In this document: positions 8,741-16,847 of the stretch, piece by piece
Layout of the letters: every line of letters starts with the position of its first letter
Position numbering within the stretch: position 1 is the stretch's first letter
DNA from: UBA11524 sp045591175
GTDB taxonomy: Bacteria > Bacillota > Clostridia > Christensenellales > Aristaeellaceae
Reading direction: 5' to 3'
NCBI GenBank assembly: GCA_045591175.1
Contig: JAZNSI010000039.1
Coordinates: 62,001-126,000, forward strand
Length of the DNA stretch: 64,000 nt
The notes under the pieces: generated by a model
Databases searched by the model: none
What the model saw: only the letters and a program-made list of their open reading frames with translations
What the model was told of the DNA's origin: nothing
Position numbers and translations under genes: made by a program

Positions 8741-9841
8741 ATGCTGCTGATCCCCTACCCAGTTTCGGCGGAGGATCTCTCCGCCGGCGTTGCGGAGATC
8801 GTCGCGGGGCTGGATACCGGTGCGCTGGAGTCCGCGCTTTCGGCGGAGGATCCCTTCACGTCCACCGGCGGCTTCACGCAGACGCTGCTGTCCGTCGCTC
8901 GGGGCGAACTCACCCTGGACTTTCAGCAGACGCTCGACCTGCTGACGGCCCAGCTCCTCTCCCACCTGCGCTCCAGCCTGTGGCGGCTGACGCGGCTGAT
9001 CGCGCCGGCCATGGTGTGGTCGATCCTCCGCCGACTGACCGGCAAGGGCGGCGAAGCAGGGCGGGTGGTGTGCCAGCTGTGGGTGTGCATCTTCCTCACC
9101 CAGGACCTGACGGAGCATATCGCGCTGTGCACGGGGGCTGTCCGCCGCATGTCGGAGGGCATGCAGGGGCTCTTTCCCCTGCTGCTGACGATGATGGCGG
9201 CAGTGGGCGGTTCCGGCGGATCGGCGCTGATGCAACCCGCCATTGTGGCCTCCGCCAGCGCCATGACCAGCCTCATCCAGCAGGTGACCATTCCCCTGGC
9301 CACGGCTGCCGCCATCCTCACCATGCTATGCCATTTGGGCGAGGGCATCCGGCTGCAGCGGCTGGCAGCCTTCACCCAGCAGTGCGCCACCTGGACGCTG
9401 GGCGTATGCTTCACGGTGTTCATCGGCGTGCTGACGACCCGTGCAGTCACTGCCGCCGCCCTGGACGGCGTAACGCTGCGCACCGCCAAATACGCCGTAA
9501 GCAACCTCATCCCCGTCGTTGGCGGACTTTTCGCCGATACGGTGGATACGCTGGTGGGCTCCGGAATGCTGGTGCAGAGCGCGCTGGGGGTGACGGGGCT
9601 GATCCTCATCGCATCCTTCGCGATGGCGCCCCTGTGCCAGACACTGGCCTCCGCCATGCTCTACCGCCTGGCCGCCGCGCTGATGCAGCCCGTGTCCGAC
9701 GGACCGCTGGCCAGCTGCATCCATGACTTTGGGCGGATCCTCATGCTGCTGTTCATCATTCAGCTGTGCGCAGCTGCCATGTTCCTGATGCTCATCGCCC
9801 AGCTGATCGGCGTGAGCAGCATGACCTTCATGATGAGGTGA
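8741..9841 (+). CDS. spoIIIAE: Stage III sporulation protein AE
   Basis: Large polytopic membrane subunit of the SpoIIIA channel, about 366 aa (Bacillus 399), with a short N-terminal hydrophobic leader ending VSAED and multiple helices in the C-terminal two thirds. The start is uncertain: ATG 8741 has no clear ribosome site, while a CTG at 8729 would overlap the spoIIIAD stop (CTGA). The frame is open much further upstream, but that part overlaps spoIIIAD and is not coding. Confidence 0.88.
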   Translation: MLLIPYPVSAEDLSAGVAEIVAGLDTGALESALSAEDPFTSTGGFTQTLLSVARGELTLDFQQTLDLLTAQLLSHLRSSLWRLTRLIAPAMVWSILRRLTGKGGEAGRVVCQLWVCIFLTQDLTEHIALCTGAVRRMSEGMQGLFPLLLTMMAAVGGSGGSALMQPAIVASASAMTSLIQQVTIPLATAAAILTMLCHLGEGIRLQRLAAFTQQCATWTLGVCFTVFIGVLTTRAVTAAALDGVTLRTAKYAVSNLIPVVGGLFADTVDTLVGSGMLVQSALGVTGLILIASFAMAPLCQTLASAMLYRLAAALMQPVSDGPLASCIHDFGRILMLLFIIQLCAAAMFLMLIAQLIGVSSMTFMMR

Positions 9842-9847
9842 GAAGTG

Positions 9848-10111
9848 ATGATGCAGACCCTTGCAACCTTTGCAGCGCTTTCCATGGCGGGGACGGCGCT
9901 CCTCTCCCTGCTGCCGGAGGGCGGCATGAAGCGCACCGCCGGGATGGCTGTGGGCCTTTTGACGCTGCTGTGCTGGGCAGAAGGCATCGCGTCACTCCTG
10001 GGGATTGAGCTGGCGACAGACGCACCCTCCACCGCATTGACGCCCACGGCCTACTCCATGGAAGCCGCCGCAGCTGAGGCGCTGTCCACCCTTGGGGAGG
10101 CAACGCCATGA
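9848..10111 (+). CDS. spoIIIAF: Stage III sporulation protein AF, short form
   Basis: 87 aa, against about 206 in Bacillus. Two N-terminal membrane helices (TLATFAALSMAGTALL and AGMAVGLLTLLCWAEGIASL) are kept, but the C-terminal soluble domain is nearly absent. It stops cleanly with the next gene overlapping by 4 bp (ATGA), so this is a compact version rather than a frameshift. Start could be GTG 9845 or ATG 9848; GAGGTGAG lies just before. Confidence 0.75.
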   Translation: MMQTLATFAALSMAGTALLSLLPEGGMKRTAGMAVGLLTLLCWAEGIASLLGIELATDAPSTALTPTAYSMEAAAAEALSTLGEATP

Positions 10112-10431
10112 ACCGTATTTCCGCGTACTTGAAGAAGGACGGGTGGATCCTCGCAGCGATCCTCATATGCGTAGCGGTTTGCCTGCTGATGGGCGCCCAG
10201 AACGGCGCCTCCACCGGAGAAAGTCGCATCAGCCGTGTGCTGAGCGCCATCGAAGGCGCAGGCACAGTGGAGGTCTCGGTGTATTACGAGGAAGCCGTCC
10301 CCTGCGGCGCACTGGTGGTCGCGGACGGCGCTGGGGACGTGGCGGTGCAGCTGCGGCTGCTGTCCGCCGTGACGAAGCTGCTGGGCATCGATCAGGGCCG
10401 CGTGGCCATCTATGAACGGGAGGGACGATGA
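10108..10431 (+). CDS. spoIIIAG: Stage III sporulation protein AG, short form
   Basis: 107 aa, about half the Bacillus length (229). One N-terminal transmembrane helix (ILAAILICVAVCLLMG) followed by a ring-building-motif-like soluble region (SRISRVLSAIEGAGTVEVSVYYE), which in Bacillus forms the large SpoIIIAG ring. The long linker between helix and ring domain is missing. Overlaps both neighbours by 4 bp. Confidence 0.82.
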   Translation: MNRISAYLKKDGWILAAILICVAVCLLMGAQNGASTGESRISRVLSAIEGAGTVEVSVYYEEAVPCGALVVADGAGDVAVQLRLLSAVTKLLGIDQGRVAIYEREGR

Positions 10432-10937
10432 TGAAAAAGCTGGGAACGATGCTCACCAAGCACCGCAATGCATTCCTGATCGCGCTGCTGGCGGTGACGC
10501 TGGCTGTCAGCGGGTATGCCAATCAGCAGGAAGCCAGCAGTGCCTCCGCCATGGTCACCCTCCCTGTCACGGAGACCGCCGCGCAGGCGCTTTCCCCGCT
10601 GGAGAGCTACCGGCAGGCCCGGGATCAGCAGACGCAGGCAGACCTCGCCGCGCTGGAGGCCCTCATCGCACAGACAACGGTGGATGAATCAACCCGTGAC
10701 GCCGCCGCAGACCGCCTGCAGGAGATCATCGATGCGCGCCAGGCTCAGTCCGCCATGGAGGGCGCGCTGGTCTCCAGCAGCCTGTATCCCTGTGCAGCGG
10801 TGATATCCGGCGGCAGCGTCACCATCGTGACGGAGAAATCCGCCGTGACGGACAAGGATTCCGCCCTGGTGATGACCCTGGCTGCCGCTCACGCAGGGGT
10901 GCCGCCGGAAAATGTGCGCATCATCACCGCAAATTAA
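10428..10937 (+). CDS. spoIIIAH: Stage III sporulation protein AH
   Basis: 169 aa (Bacillus 218). N-terminal transmembrane helix (NAFLIALLAVTLAVSGYA), a Gln/Ala-rich linker, then a YscJ/FliF-like ring domain ending VPPENVRIITAN. This subunit binds forespore SpoIIQ across the septum in Bacillus. Last gene of the operon; no terminator is evident before the next promoter. Confidence 0.9.
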   Translation: MMKKLGTMLTKHRNAFLIALLAVTLAVSGYANQQEASSASAMVTLPVTETAAQALSPLESYRQARDQQTQADLAALEALIAQTTVDESTRDAAADRLQEIIDARQAQSAMEGALVSSSLYPCAAVISGGSVTIVTEKSAVTDKDSALVMTLAAAHAGVPPENVRIITAN

Positions 10938-11010
10938 CAAATATTCGGTTTCATCCTGCACAAAAGCGGGTATCATATTGCCAAGGGGACTTTCCTTCGC
11001 CCCGGAAGTG

Positions 11011-11019
11011 TGGTATAAT
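11011..11019 (+). promoter_or_regulatory. Extended -10 promoter for the rseC-like/trxA unit
   Basis: TGGTATAAT, with only a weak -35 (TTTCCT at 10991-10996, 17-bp spacing), 33 bp before the gene start. Confidence 0.6.
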
Positions 11020-11051
11020 GAACACAGCACACGATAAAGGAGCGAATCAGG

Positions 11052-11465
11052 ATGGAAAGACTCGGCGAAGTCACCAAGGTGGACGGCAAGTGGCTGGAGA
11101 TCACCTTCTGCCGTCCGTCGGACTGTGATAAGTGCCACGCCTGCATGGGCGGCAGCAAAACCATGACGTTGCGCTTGCAGGGCACGGCCAATGTGGGCGA
11201 CAAGGCCCTGGTGGAAATGCCCGCCAGCACCGTGACCCAGGCGTCCCTGATCGCCTATGGCATTCCCCTGGCGGGGATGCTCGCCGGCATGTTCCTGGGC
11301 GACGAGTTTCTTCCGCTGGAGGGCTCCCTTGGCGCGCTCATCGGCGCGGCTGTCGGCCTGGTCATCCCGCTGATCGCGCTTTTCTTCACCGAAAAGCAAC
11401 GCCGGAAGAATCCCAAATGGTACCCGCAGCTCAAGCGCATCATCAGGATGGATGAGGCGCAATAA
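11052..11465 (+). CDS. RseC/MucC-like (SoxR-reducing system type) membrane protein
   Basis: 137 aa. N-terminal soluble part with a Cys cluster (CRPSDCDKCHACMGG, about residues 18-32) that could bind a metal or Fe-S cluster, then two transmembrane helices (about 62-80 and 90-110) and a basic tail. The layout fits the RseC_MucC family (Pfam SoxR-reducing), often linked to Rnf-type electron transfer. It lies 24 bp upstream of thioredoxin and shares its promoter, which suggests a redox role. Precise function is not known. Confidence 0.75.
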   Translation: MERLGEVTKVDGKWLEITFCRPSDCDKCHACMGGSKTMTLRLQGTANVGDKALVEMPASTVTQASLIAYGIPLAGMLAGMFLGDEFLPLEGSLGALIGAAVGLVIPLIALFFTEKQRRKNPKWYPQLKRIIRMDEAQ

Positions 11466-11489
11466 CGTTCATACAAGGAGGAAACAATC

Positions 11490-11804
11490 ATGGCAAAGGA
11501 AATCATGACCGCTGAATTCGACAGCTTTATCAATCAGGACAAGCCTGTGCTGGTGGACTTCTGGGCGCCCTGGTGCGGCCCCTGCCGCATGGTGGCCCCG
11601 GTGGTGAATGAGATCTCCGCCGAGTACGCCAACGAGATCGCCGTTGGCAAGGTCGACGTGGACAAGTGCCCCGAACTGGCCAAGCAGTTCCGCGTGATGT
11701 CCATCCCCACGCTGATCCTGTTCAAGGGCGGCCAGATCGTTGATCAGAAGCTGGGCTTCCAGACCAAGGCACAGCTGGAGGACATGATCAAAAAGGCGCT
11801 GTAA
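11490..11804 (+). CDS. trxA: Thioredoxin
   Basis: 104-aa classical thioredoxin: active site DFWAPWCGPCRM, cis-Pro segment MSIPTLILFKGG and the standard length. Cytoplasmic disulfide reductant. AAGGAGGAAACAATC precedes the ATG. Co-transcribed with the RseC-like gene. Confidence 0.97.
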   Translation: MAKEIMTAEFDSFINQDKPVLVDFWAPWCGPCRMVAPVVNEISAEYANEIAVGKVDVDKCPELAKQFRVMSIPTLILFKGGQIVDQKLGFQTKAQLEDMIKKAL

Positions 11805-11815
11805 GATGCATTCCG

Positions 11816-11847
11816 GTGGACAGTTCATCGCGGCTGTCCGCTTTTTT
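11816..11847 (+). terminator. Terminator after trxA
   Basis: GGACAG/CTGTCC stem (11818-11839) with a 10-nt loop followed by CTTTTTT. Confidence 0.75.
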
Positions 11848-11881
11848 CCTGCAATTTGCCCTTCCCTTTGCATGGAAAAGG

Positions 11882-11890
11882 TGATATAAT
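11882..11890 (+). promoter_or_regulatory. Extended -10 promoter for the LCP operon
   Basis: TGATATAAT, 116 bp before the LCP gene; the -35 is poor. An ATGCGTT/AACGCAT hairpin with a T-run follows immediately (11893-11920), but the start site would fall inside its first arm. Confidence 0.55.
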
Positions 11891-12006
11891 GTATGCGTTG
11901 CTTCGTGTAACGCATTTTTTGCTGTGCAGATTTTCCTTTCCGGGATGAAATTCCCCGGCTGAATCGTTTATTCCATGACAGCCATATCACCGATAAGGAG
12001 TGACCG

Positions 12007-12957
12007 ATGATGAAGCGTATCTTCGCCCTGATGTTGACCCTGATGCTGACTTTGACCTGCCTGCCCGCGCTGGCAGCCCAGGAGACTCAGCCCACGCCCA
12101 TTGAGACCATCCCTTATGACCAGATTCCCCAGAACCGCGAAGGCATCCATCACTACCTGCTTTTGTGCATGGATCACTGGAACGGCGGCACCAACGGCAA
12201 CAGCGACGGCATTGTGCTGCTGACCCTGGATACCAAGGTCAACCGCATCATGCTGACCTCCTTTACCCGCGATTCTCTGGTCGTGCGCCCCGATGGCAAG
12301 ATCGGCCGCATCAACTACATCGTCAAGGACTGGGGCCCCGAAGCGTTGTGCAAGGTCATCAGCACCCACCTGGGCATCCGCGTGGAAAAGTATGTCGTTT
12401 TCAACTTCCAGCAGGTGGCCAATATCGTTGATTACATGGGCGGCGTGGAGATCGAGGTCAGTCCCGCTGAGGCCAGATATCTCCGCGATTACCCCCTCTC
12501 CCCTTCCCAGACGACGCCCTCCATGAACCGCGCCGGCACCTACCTGTTCACCGGACGCGCTGCGGTCATCTACATGCGCATCCGCAAGGCGGACAACGGC
12601 GGCGACTTCATGCGTACCCAGCGCGTGCGCACCGTGCTGTCCATCCTGGCCGACAAGTGCCGCGTGATGACCAAGGATCAGGCCAAGGCCCTGCTGGATA
12701 GCGTGATCGAGAACTCCACCACCACCAATATGTCCACCAGCGATCTGGTAGCTGCGCTGGAGCAGGCGTTCTCCCTGCGCACCTGCACGATCGAGGAGCT
12801 GCGCCTGCCCGTGGACGGCGCCTACAAGCAGATCCGCTACGCCGGCATGTCCGTGCAGGATATCGACTGGGACGTGAGCCGCGCGGCCATGAAGAAGTAC
12901 CTGACCAAATTCGATGACACGATCGTCATCGAGGAGGACCCGGAGCACTACGACTGA
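12007..12957 (+). CDS. LytR-CpsA-Psr (LCP) family wall-polymer transferase
   Basis: 316-aa extracytoplasmic enzyme of the family that ligates teichoic acid or other anionic polymers to peptidoglycan. N-terminal hydrophobic segment (FALMLTLMLTLTCLPALA), then the LCP fold: LTSFTRDSLV (catalytic Arg region), GRINYIVKDWGPEAL, FNFQQVANIVDYMGGVEIEV and the C-terminal GGDFMRTQRVRTVL. The segment ends ALAAQE and looks cleavable, whereas most LCP proteins keep an N-terminal anchor. ATG 12007 follows AAGGAG; ATG 12010 is also possible. First gene of a three-gene envelope cluster. Confidence 0.88.
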   Translation: MMKRIFALMLTLMLTLTCLPALAAQETQPTPIETIPYDQIPQNREGIHHYLLLCMDHWNGGTNGNSDGIVLLTLDTKVNRIMLTSFTRDSLVVRPDGKIGRINYIVKDWGPEALCKVISTHLGIRVEKYVVFNFQQVANIVDYMGGVEIEVSPAEARYLRDYPLSPSQTTPSMNRAGTYLFTGRAAVIYMRIRKADNGGDFMRTQRVRTVLSILADKCRVMTKDQAKALLDSVIENSTTTNMSTSDLVAALEQAFSLRTCTIEELRLPVDGAYKQIRYAGMSVQDIDWDVSRAAMKKYLTKFDDTIVIEEDPEHYD

Positions 12958-12992
12958 TCCCCATTCAGAGCCGATAAGGAGCTTATTCTTCA

Positions 12993-14828
12993 ATGAGATG
13001 CCCAAATTGCAACCAGTGGAACCGCGCTTCCCTGCCCCGCTGTATTCACTGCGGTACGGCCCTTGGCAATGACGCCCCCGTTGCGCCCTCCTGGCGCAGC
13101 CAGCTCAAGGACGGCAAGGCCAAGGAGTATATCCGCGTGGACGACGACGGCGATATCAGCGTCTCCCCGGATGACCGCGAGGTGCTGGCCGCCGAGATGG
13201 CGGAGCTCAAGGCCCGCAAGGAGGCCGGCGAGCAGTTCCAGCAGCGCCTGCGCGACGAGGCTTCCGTCCGACCTGCCGCACCGGTGCAGGTGAATCAGCC
13301 GGACGCCCCTGCTTCCGCGCCCGCGGAGGAGCCGCTCTTCGGCCTGATGGAGGAAGGCGTTACCCGCACGGAGGAGCCCGCCCCCGAGGCCCCCGCAGAG
13401 GAACCCACGGCCACTCAGCTTCCCTACCGGCGCGGCCGCAATCCCCGCGGCACCCGTGTCGTGCTCGCCCCCACCCAATGGGAGGACAGCCGCTCCTACG
13501 ATCCCGTGGTGGATGACATGCAGCGCATCAACGGCGTGTTCCAGCAGCCCCCGAATCTCAAGGAGCTGGGGCCGCTGCCCTCCCGCCGCGTTTCCCAGCG
13601 CAAGGTCATCCGGATGATCACCCTGGCGCTGGTGCTGGGCGTGATCGCCCTGGTGGGCTACTTCGGCTTCACCGTGTACCAGGCCCAGCGCGCCGCGGAA
13701 ATGGAAAAGAACCGCGCGCTGGTCACCGCCTCCATCGTGGATGATCAGGCGGCCCATACCATCCTCATCCCCGGAGAGGACGGCCAGCAGATCTTCATCA
13801 GCAACGAGGAGATCCGCGCCAGCTATACCGTGGTGAACGGCTTTGCCACCATTGAGATCCCCGACCATGTATGGTACGAGAATATCGAAAACATCACCGA
13901 GGAATCCATGAGCGTGACTCTGCTGCCCTATGTGAAGACCGCGTCCCGGCAAAAGCCCATGGACCCCATCACCTATGATATCGTGATCCCCCTGAGCCCG
14001 ATCAAGCTGGTCACCCCTGAGCAGCTGTACACCGAGGTCACCACGGCCATGTACTCCATGCTGTTCAACGTGCGCCCGGAATCCCGGGTGACCATCAACG
14101 GCGTGGACGTATCCGACACAGTGAACGAAAACGGCGAATTGACCTACAACGCCACCGTGCAGCCCATCGGCGACAACGTGTATCATGTGTCCGTCCGCAG
14201 CCCCTACTGCCGCGATAATTCGATGACCGTCACCCTCTTCCGCGAGGTGCAGGAGATCCCGCTGGACCTTTCCGCCACCACCTACACCTCCACCAGCAAG
14301 AAGGTCATCCCCATCAGCTGCACCACCATCCCCGGTGCAGAGATCGACATCCTCTCCCCCTACACGGACTTGAAGATCACCGATCTGGACACCACGGGCG
14401 AGTTCTCCTTCAACGCCGTGTTTGACCATGTGGGCTACAACACCATTTCCATCACCGCCTCCTACCCCGGCAAGAAGATGTCCAAGGTGGATTACACGAT
14501 CTACTACGTCCCCAGCCCCGACGACTACACCACCGTCGCCTGGCCCCTCAACGATGACCGGGATTACAACGAGCTGCTGAACAACATCGAAGTCCGCTCT
14601 GCCAGAACCCAGGTCTACCTGGGCGTGGGCACCATTGCCTATTTTGTCTCGGAGGAAAAGCCCCAGCTGGCGGTCATGTATTGCTCCGACGACGGAACGA
14701 CCCGCCCGGTGCTGCTGGAGAACCAGACCAAGACCACCTGGAAGGTCGGCGAATACTACAACATCTACTGCGATGCTTACGGCGTGTACAACGGCATGCC
14801 CTGGCTGATCGCCCGCTATACCTACTAA
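12993..14828 (+). CDS. Zinc-ribbon single-pass membrane protein with large extracellular region
   Basis: 611 aa; not a named family I recognise. It starts with a zinc ribbon (CPNC at 3-6, CIHC at 17-20), continues with a charged and Pro/Ala/Glu-rich cytoplasmic region to about residue 200, crosses the membrane once (about 207-228), and ends in a roughly 380-aa extracellular part rich in beta-strand and Thr/Tyr. The latter includes Ig-like segments (NVRPESRVTINGVDVSD; TTIPGAEIDILSPYTD). Lies 35 bp after the LCP gene and 13 bp before the DUF3298 gene, so probably one operon for envelope maintenance or sensing. The zinc ribbon on the cytoplasmic side suggests signal coupling (inference). Confidence 0.7.
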   Translation: MRCPNCNQWNRASLPRCIHCGTALGNDAPVAPSWRSQLKDGKAKEYIRVDDDGDISVSPDDREVLAAEMAELKARKEAGEQFQQRLRDEASVRPAAPVQVNQPDAPASAPAEEPLFGLMEEGVTRTEEPAPEAPAEEPTATQLPYRRGRNPRGTRVVLAPTQWEDSRSYDPVVDDMQRINGVFQQPPNLKELGPLPSRRVSQRKVIRMITLALVLGVIALVGYFGFTVYQAQRAAEMEKNRALVTASIVDDQAAHTILIPGEDGQQIFISNEEIRASYTVVNGFATIEIPDHVWYENIENITEESMSVTLLPYVKTASRQKPMDPITYDIVIPLSPIKLVTPEQLYTEVTTAMYSMLFNVRPESRVTINGVDVSDTVNENGELTYNATVQPIGDNVYHVSVRSPYCRDNSMTVTLFREVQEIPLDLSATTYTSTSKKVIPISCTTIPGAEIDILSPYTDLKITDLDTTGEFSFNAVFDHVGYNTISITASYPGKKMSKVDYTIYYVPSPDDYTTVAWPLNDDRDYNELLNNIEVRSARTQVYLGVGTIAYFVSEEKPQLAVMYCSDDGTTRPVLLENQTKTTWKVGEYYNIYCDAYGVYNGMPWLIARYTY

Positions 14829-14841
14829 ACGAGGTGCATCC

Positions 14842-15600
14842 ATGTTCCGACTGATGATCCTGCTGCTCGCGCTGACGTTGCTGCCCCTGGGCAGCCTGGC
14901 AGAAGCGCCCTTCGTCCCTGCGGATGACCTGACCGGCCTGTACACCTGGCCGGAAGGCGCCTCCGAAAGCGACGCCAGCTATGTCTACCGCTTCACCTAC
15001 CCCCAGCTTGCGGGCGATGATCCCGTCTCCCAGACCATCAACAACATCTACCAGTACGAAGCCAGCTATGCGCTGGATTTCGACTGCCCGATGATCGGCT
15101 CCGGCCATGACCCGGCGGAGGGTCAGATGCAGGTGAACATCACCTACGAGGTGCCCCACCTGAGCGGCGATTACCTCTCCATCAAGATCAACGAGATGAC
15201 GACCGTGGGCGAAAGCGTCATCCGCGTAGTGACCGCCCACACCTTCCCCCTGACCGGCGAGCGTTCCGGCACGGTCATTTCCCTGCCCTTCCTGCTGGGC
15301 ATCCTTGACCGCCAGGAAAACGACGAATGGCTCATCCAGCGACAGACCGCCAAGGTGGACGCCTGTGTCCGCGAAATGGTGTGGGCACAGATCGAAGAGG
15401 CCATGCGTCAGGAGGGCAGCGCCATCTACCCTGACATGACCTTCGAGGAGTTCGAGGAGTGCTTCTATCCCGAGGAGGATTTCTACCTGAACGACGCGGG
15501 CGATCTGGTCTTCTTCATCCAGGAGGGCACCATCGCCCCCCGGGAAGCCGGCCATTTCATCTTTACCATCACCATGGAAGAACTGCTGGACGAGATCTGA
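14842..15600 (+). CDS. Secreted DUF3298 (PdaC/RsiV-like) domain protein
   Basis: 252 aa with signal peptide FRLMILLLALTLLPLGSLAEA. The body matches the DUF4163-DUF3298 arrangement found in the RsiV anti-sigma ectodomain and in the PdaC N-terminus: an early YRFTYPQL segment and the C-terminal signature FFIQEGTIAPREAGHF. No transmembrane anchor, deacetylase or anti-sigma domain is present. RsiV-type DUF3298 domains bind lysozyme, so a wall-stress role is possible (inference). GAGGTGCATCC precedes the ATG. Confidence 0.75.
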   Translation: MFRLMILLLALTLLPLGSLAEAPFVPADDLTGLYTWPEGASESDASYVYRFTYPQLAGDDPVSQTINNIYQYEASYALDFDCPMIGSGHDPAEGQMQVNITYEVPHLSGDYLSIKINEMTTVGESVIRVVTAHTFPLTGERSGTVISLPFLLGILDRQENDEWLIQRQTAKVDACVREMVWAQIEEAMRQEGSAIYPDMTFEEFEECFYPEEDFYLNDAGDLVFFIQEGTIAPREAGHFIFTITMEELLDEI

Positions 15601-15608
15601 CAAAGCAA

Positions 15609-15638
15609 CGGAGGATGCAGGCGCGTCCTCCGGTTTTT
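15609..15638 (+). terminator. Terminator after the DUF3298 gene
   Basis: CGGAGGA/TCCTCCG stem with a 10-nt loop and TTTTT. Confidence 0.8.
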
Positions 15639-15649
15639 ACATTTGTGAC
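15637..15649 (-). promoter_or_regulatory. Repeated box GTCACAAATGTAA (copy 1)
   Basis: Minus-strand copy of a 13-mer also found intact at 43455 and 58025, here 34 bp upstream of the -35 of the 15793 gene. See the finding on a WalR-like regulon. Confidence 0.45.
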
Positions 15650-15683
15650 TGTATTTTCCCGGCCAGGAAAGCCCCTGCGGCCC

Positions 15684-15711
15684 TTGACAGACGCAAATCG
15701 TGCCGTATAAT
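15684..15711 (+). promoter_or_regulatory. Sigma-A promoter for the 15793 gene
   Basis: TTGACA (15684-15689), 16-bp spacer, TATAAT (15706-15711): a near-perfect consensus promoter. Confidence 0.85.
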
Positions 15712-15792
15712 AGTGTATGTGTCGAAGCATGTCTGTCGGTGTAACTCGCCGTCGGCAGGCTGCACCATCCATCGGGCGAAAGGAGGCCTTCC

Positions 15793-16836
15793 ATGCTGCG
15801 TGAAACCAATGTCCAGCGGCTGCACTGGGCAGACAAAACCATGTCCGTCATCCGTCAGGAGCAGCTGGAGGCCTGCGAAAAGCGCCTTTCTGCCCTGCCC
15901 ACAAAGACCGTGTTTGACATATGCGATGATCTGCACACAGAGGAGATCTGGCAGTGCTCCTATGACGCACAGGAGCACCCCCACATGGATGCACTGCACA
16001 CCTACAAGGCGCTGCGGGCGCAGGTGTTGGGCCGTCTGGCTGCGGAAGCGGCGCTGCTGAGCATCGAGGAGCATCTGCTGGTGGAGCGGCTCGTGACCCT
16101 GGGCGGCACGGCGGAGCTGATCGACTGGGAGGAAACCACCGCAGCGGAATCCCTGGTGCGCAGGCTCTGGTGCACCATCACCCGCGAGGGCTCCCGCACC
16201 ATCGTCCATATGCCCGAGGCGCTGCTCACCCCGCTGACGCTCACCCTTTCCAGCCGGCAGCATCAGGAGATCCGCCACCGGCTGATGCAGCATGATTCGG
16301 TCATGCGGGGCATGCTCCACATCGGCGGGCTGCTGCACTTTGAAACGCCCCTGTATCACCTGATGGCGGATGTGCTGCAGGATTCCTACGCTTCCGACCT
16401 TGATCTGGCGCTGCGCTACCTGCGCGCTGCCTATGATTATACCTACGACCGCGGCGGCGATATGCTGCTGCTGCACCCCGGCCTGGCCGACCCGGAGCAT
16501 CTGATGCGCCAGTACGTCCCCACGCCGGAATGTACGATGGAGCTGAGCGAGGAGACCATGCGCGGCGCCATCGACGGCCTGCTGCCTGAGGAGGCTCCCC
16601 TGTTCGATCTGCTCTATGGGCTGTTTGTGGGAGCAACCCGCCCTGAGCTTACCCCCGAGGGCGCAGCGGAGGACATGCTGATGCTGGCCAAACAGGGCGT
16701 ATCGCTCAGGGAGATGCAGGAGGTTTTGGGGACGCTGCTGAGCATCCAGCCCACGGAGGACATGCGCCGTGCCGTGAACCTCGTCCACGCGCAGACGCCC
16801 CGCTGGGGCATGATGCACACCGCCCTTGCCCAGTAA
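15793..16836 (+). CDS. Hypothetical cytoplasmic helical protein
   Basis: 347 aa, not recognised. It has no signal peptide or transmembrane segment and is predicted mainly helical, with many Leu/Glu/Arg/His residues; Cys and His are scattered without a clear metal motif. A strong consensus promoter and the ribosome site AAAGGAGGCCTTCC support that it is a real gene. It is followed 11 bp later by an RluA-type pseudouridine synthase, so the two may be co-expressed. No function is proposed. Confidence 0.7.
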   Translation: MLRETNVQRLHWADKTMSVIRQEQLEACEKRLSALPTKTVFDICDDLHTEEIWQCSYDAQEHPHMDALHTYKALRAQVLGRLAAEAALLSIEEHLLVERLVTLGGTAELIDWEETTAAESLVRRLWCTITREGSRTIVHMPEALLTPLTLTLSSRQHQEIRHRLMQHDSVMRGMLHIGGLLHFETPLYHLMADVLQDSYASDLDLALRYLRAAYDYTYDRGGDMLLLHPGLADPEHLMRQYVPTPECTMELSEETMRGAIDGLLPEEAPLFDLLYGLFVGATRPELTPEGAAEDMLMLAKQGVSLREMQEVLGTLLSIQPTEDMRRAVNLVHAQTPRWGMMHTALAQ

Positions 16837-16847
16837 CGGAGAATACG

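Noticed and set aside
11893..11920. Hairpin with T-run just after the LCP promoter
   Set aside because: The expected start site lies within its first arm, so it would not fully form in that transcript. It might act as a second trxA terminator, but this is weak.
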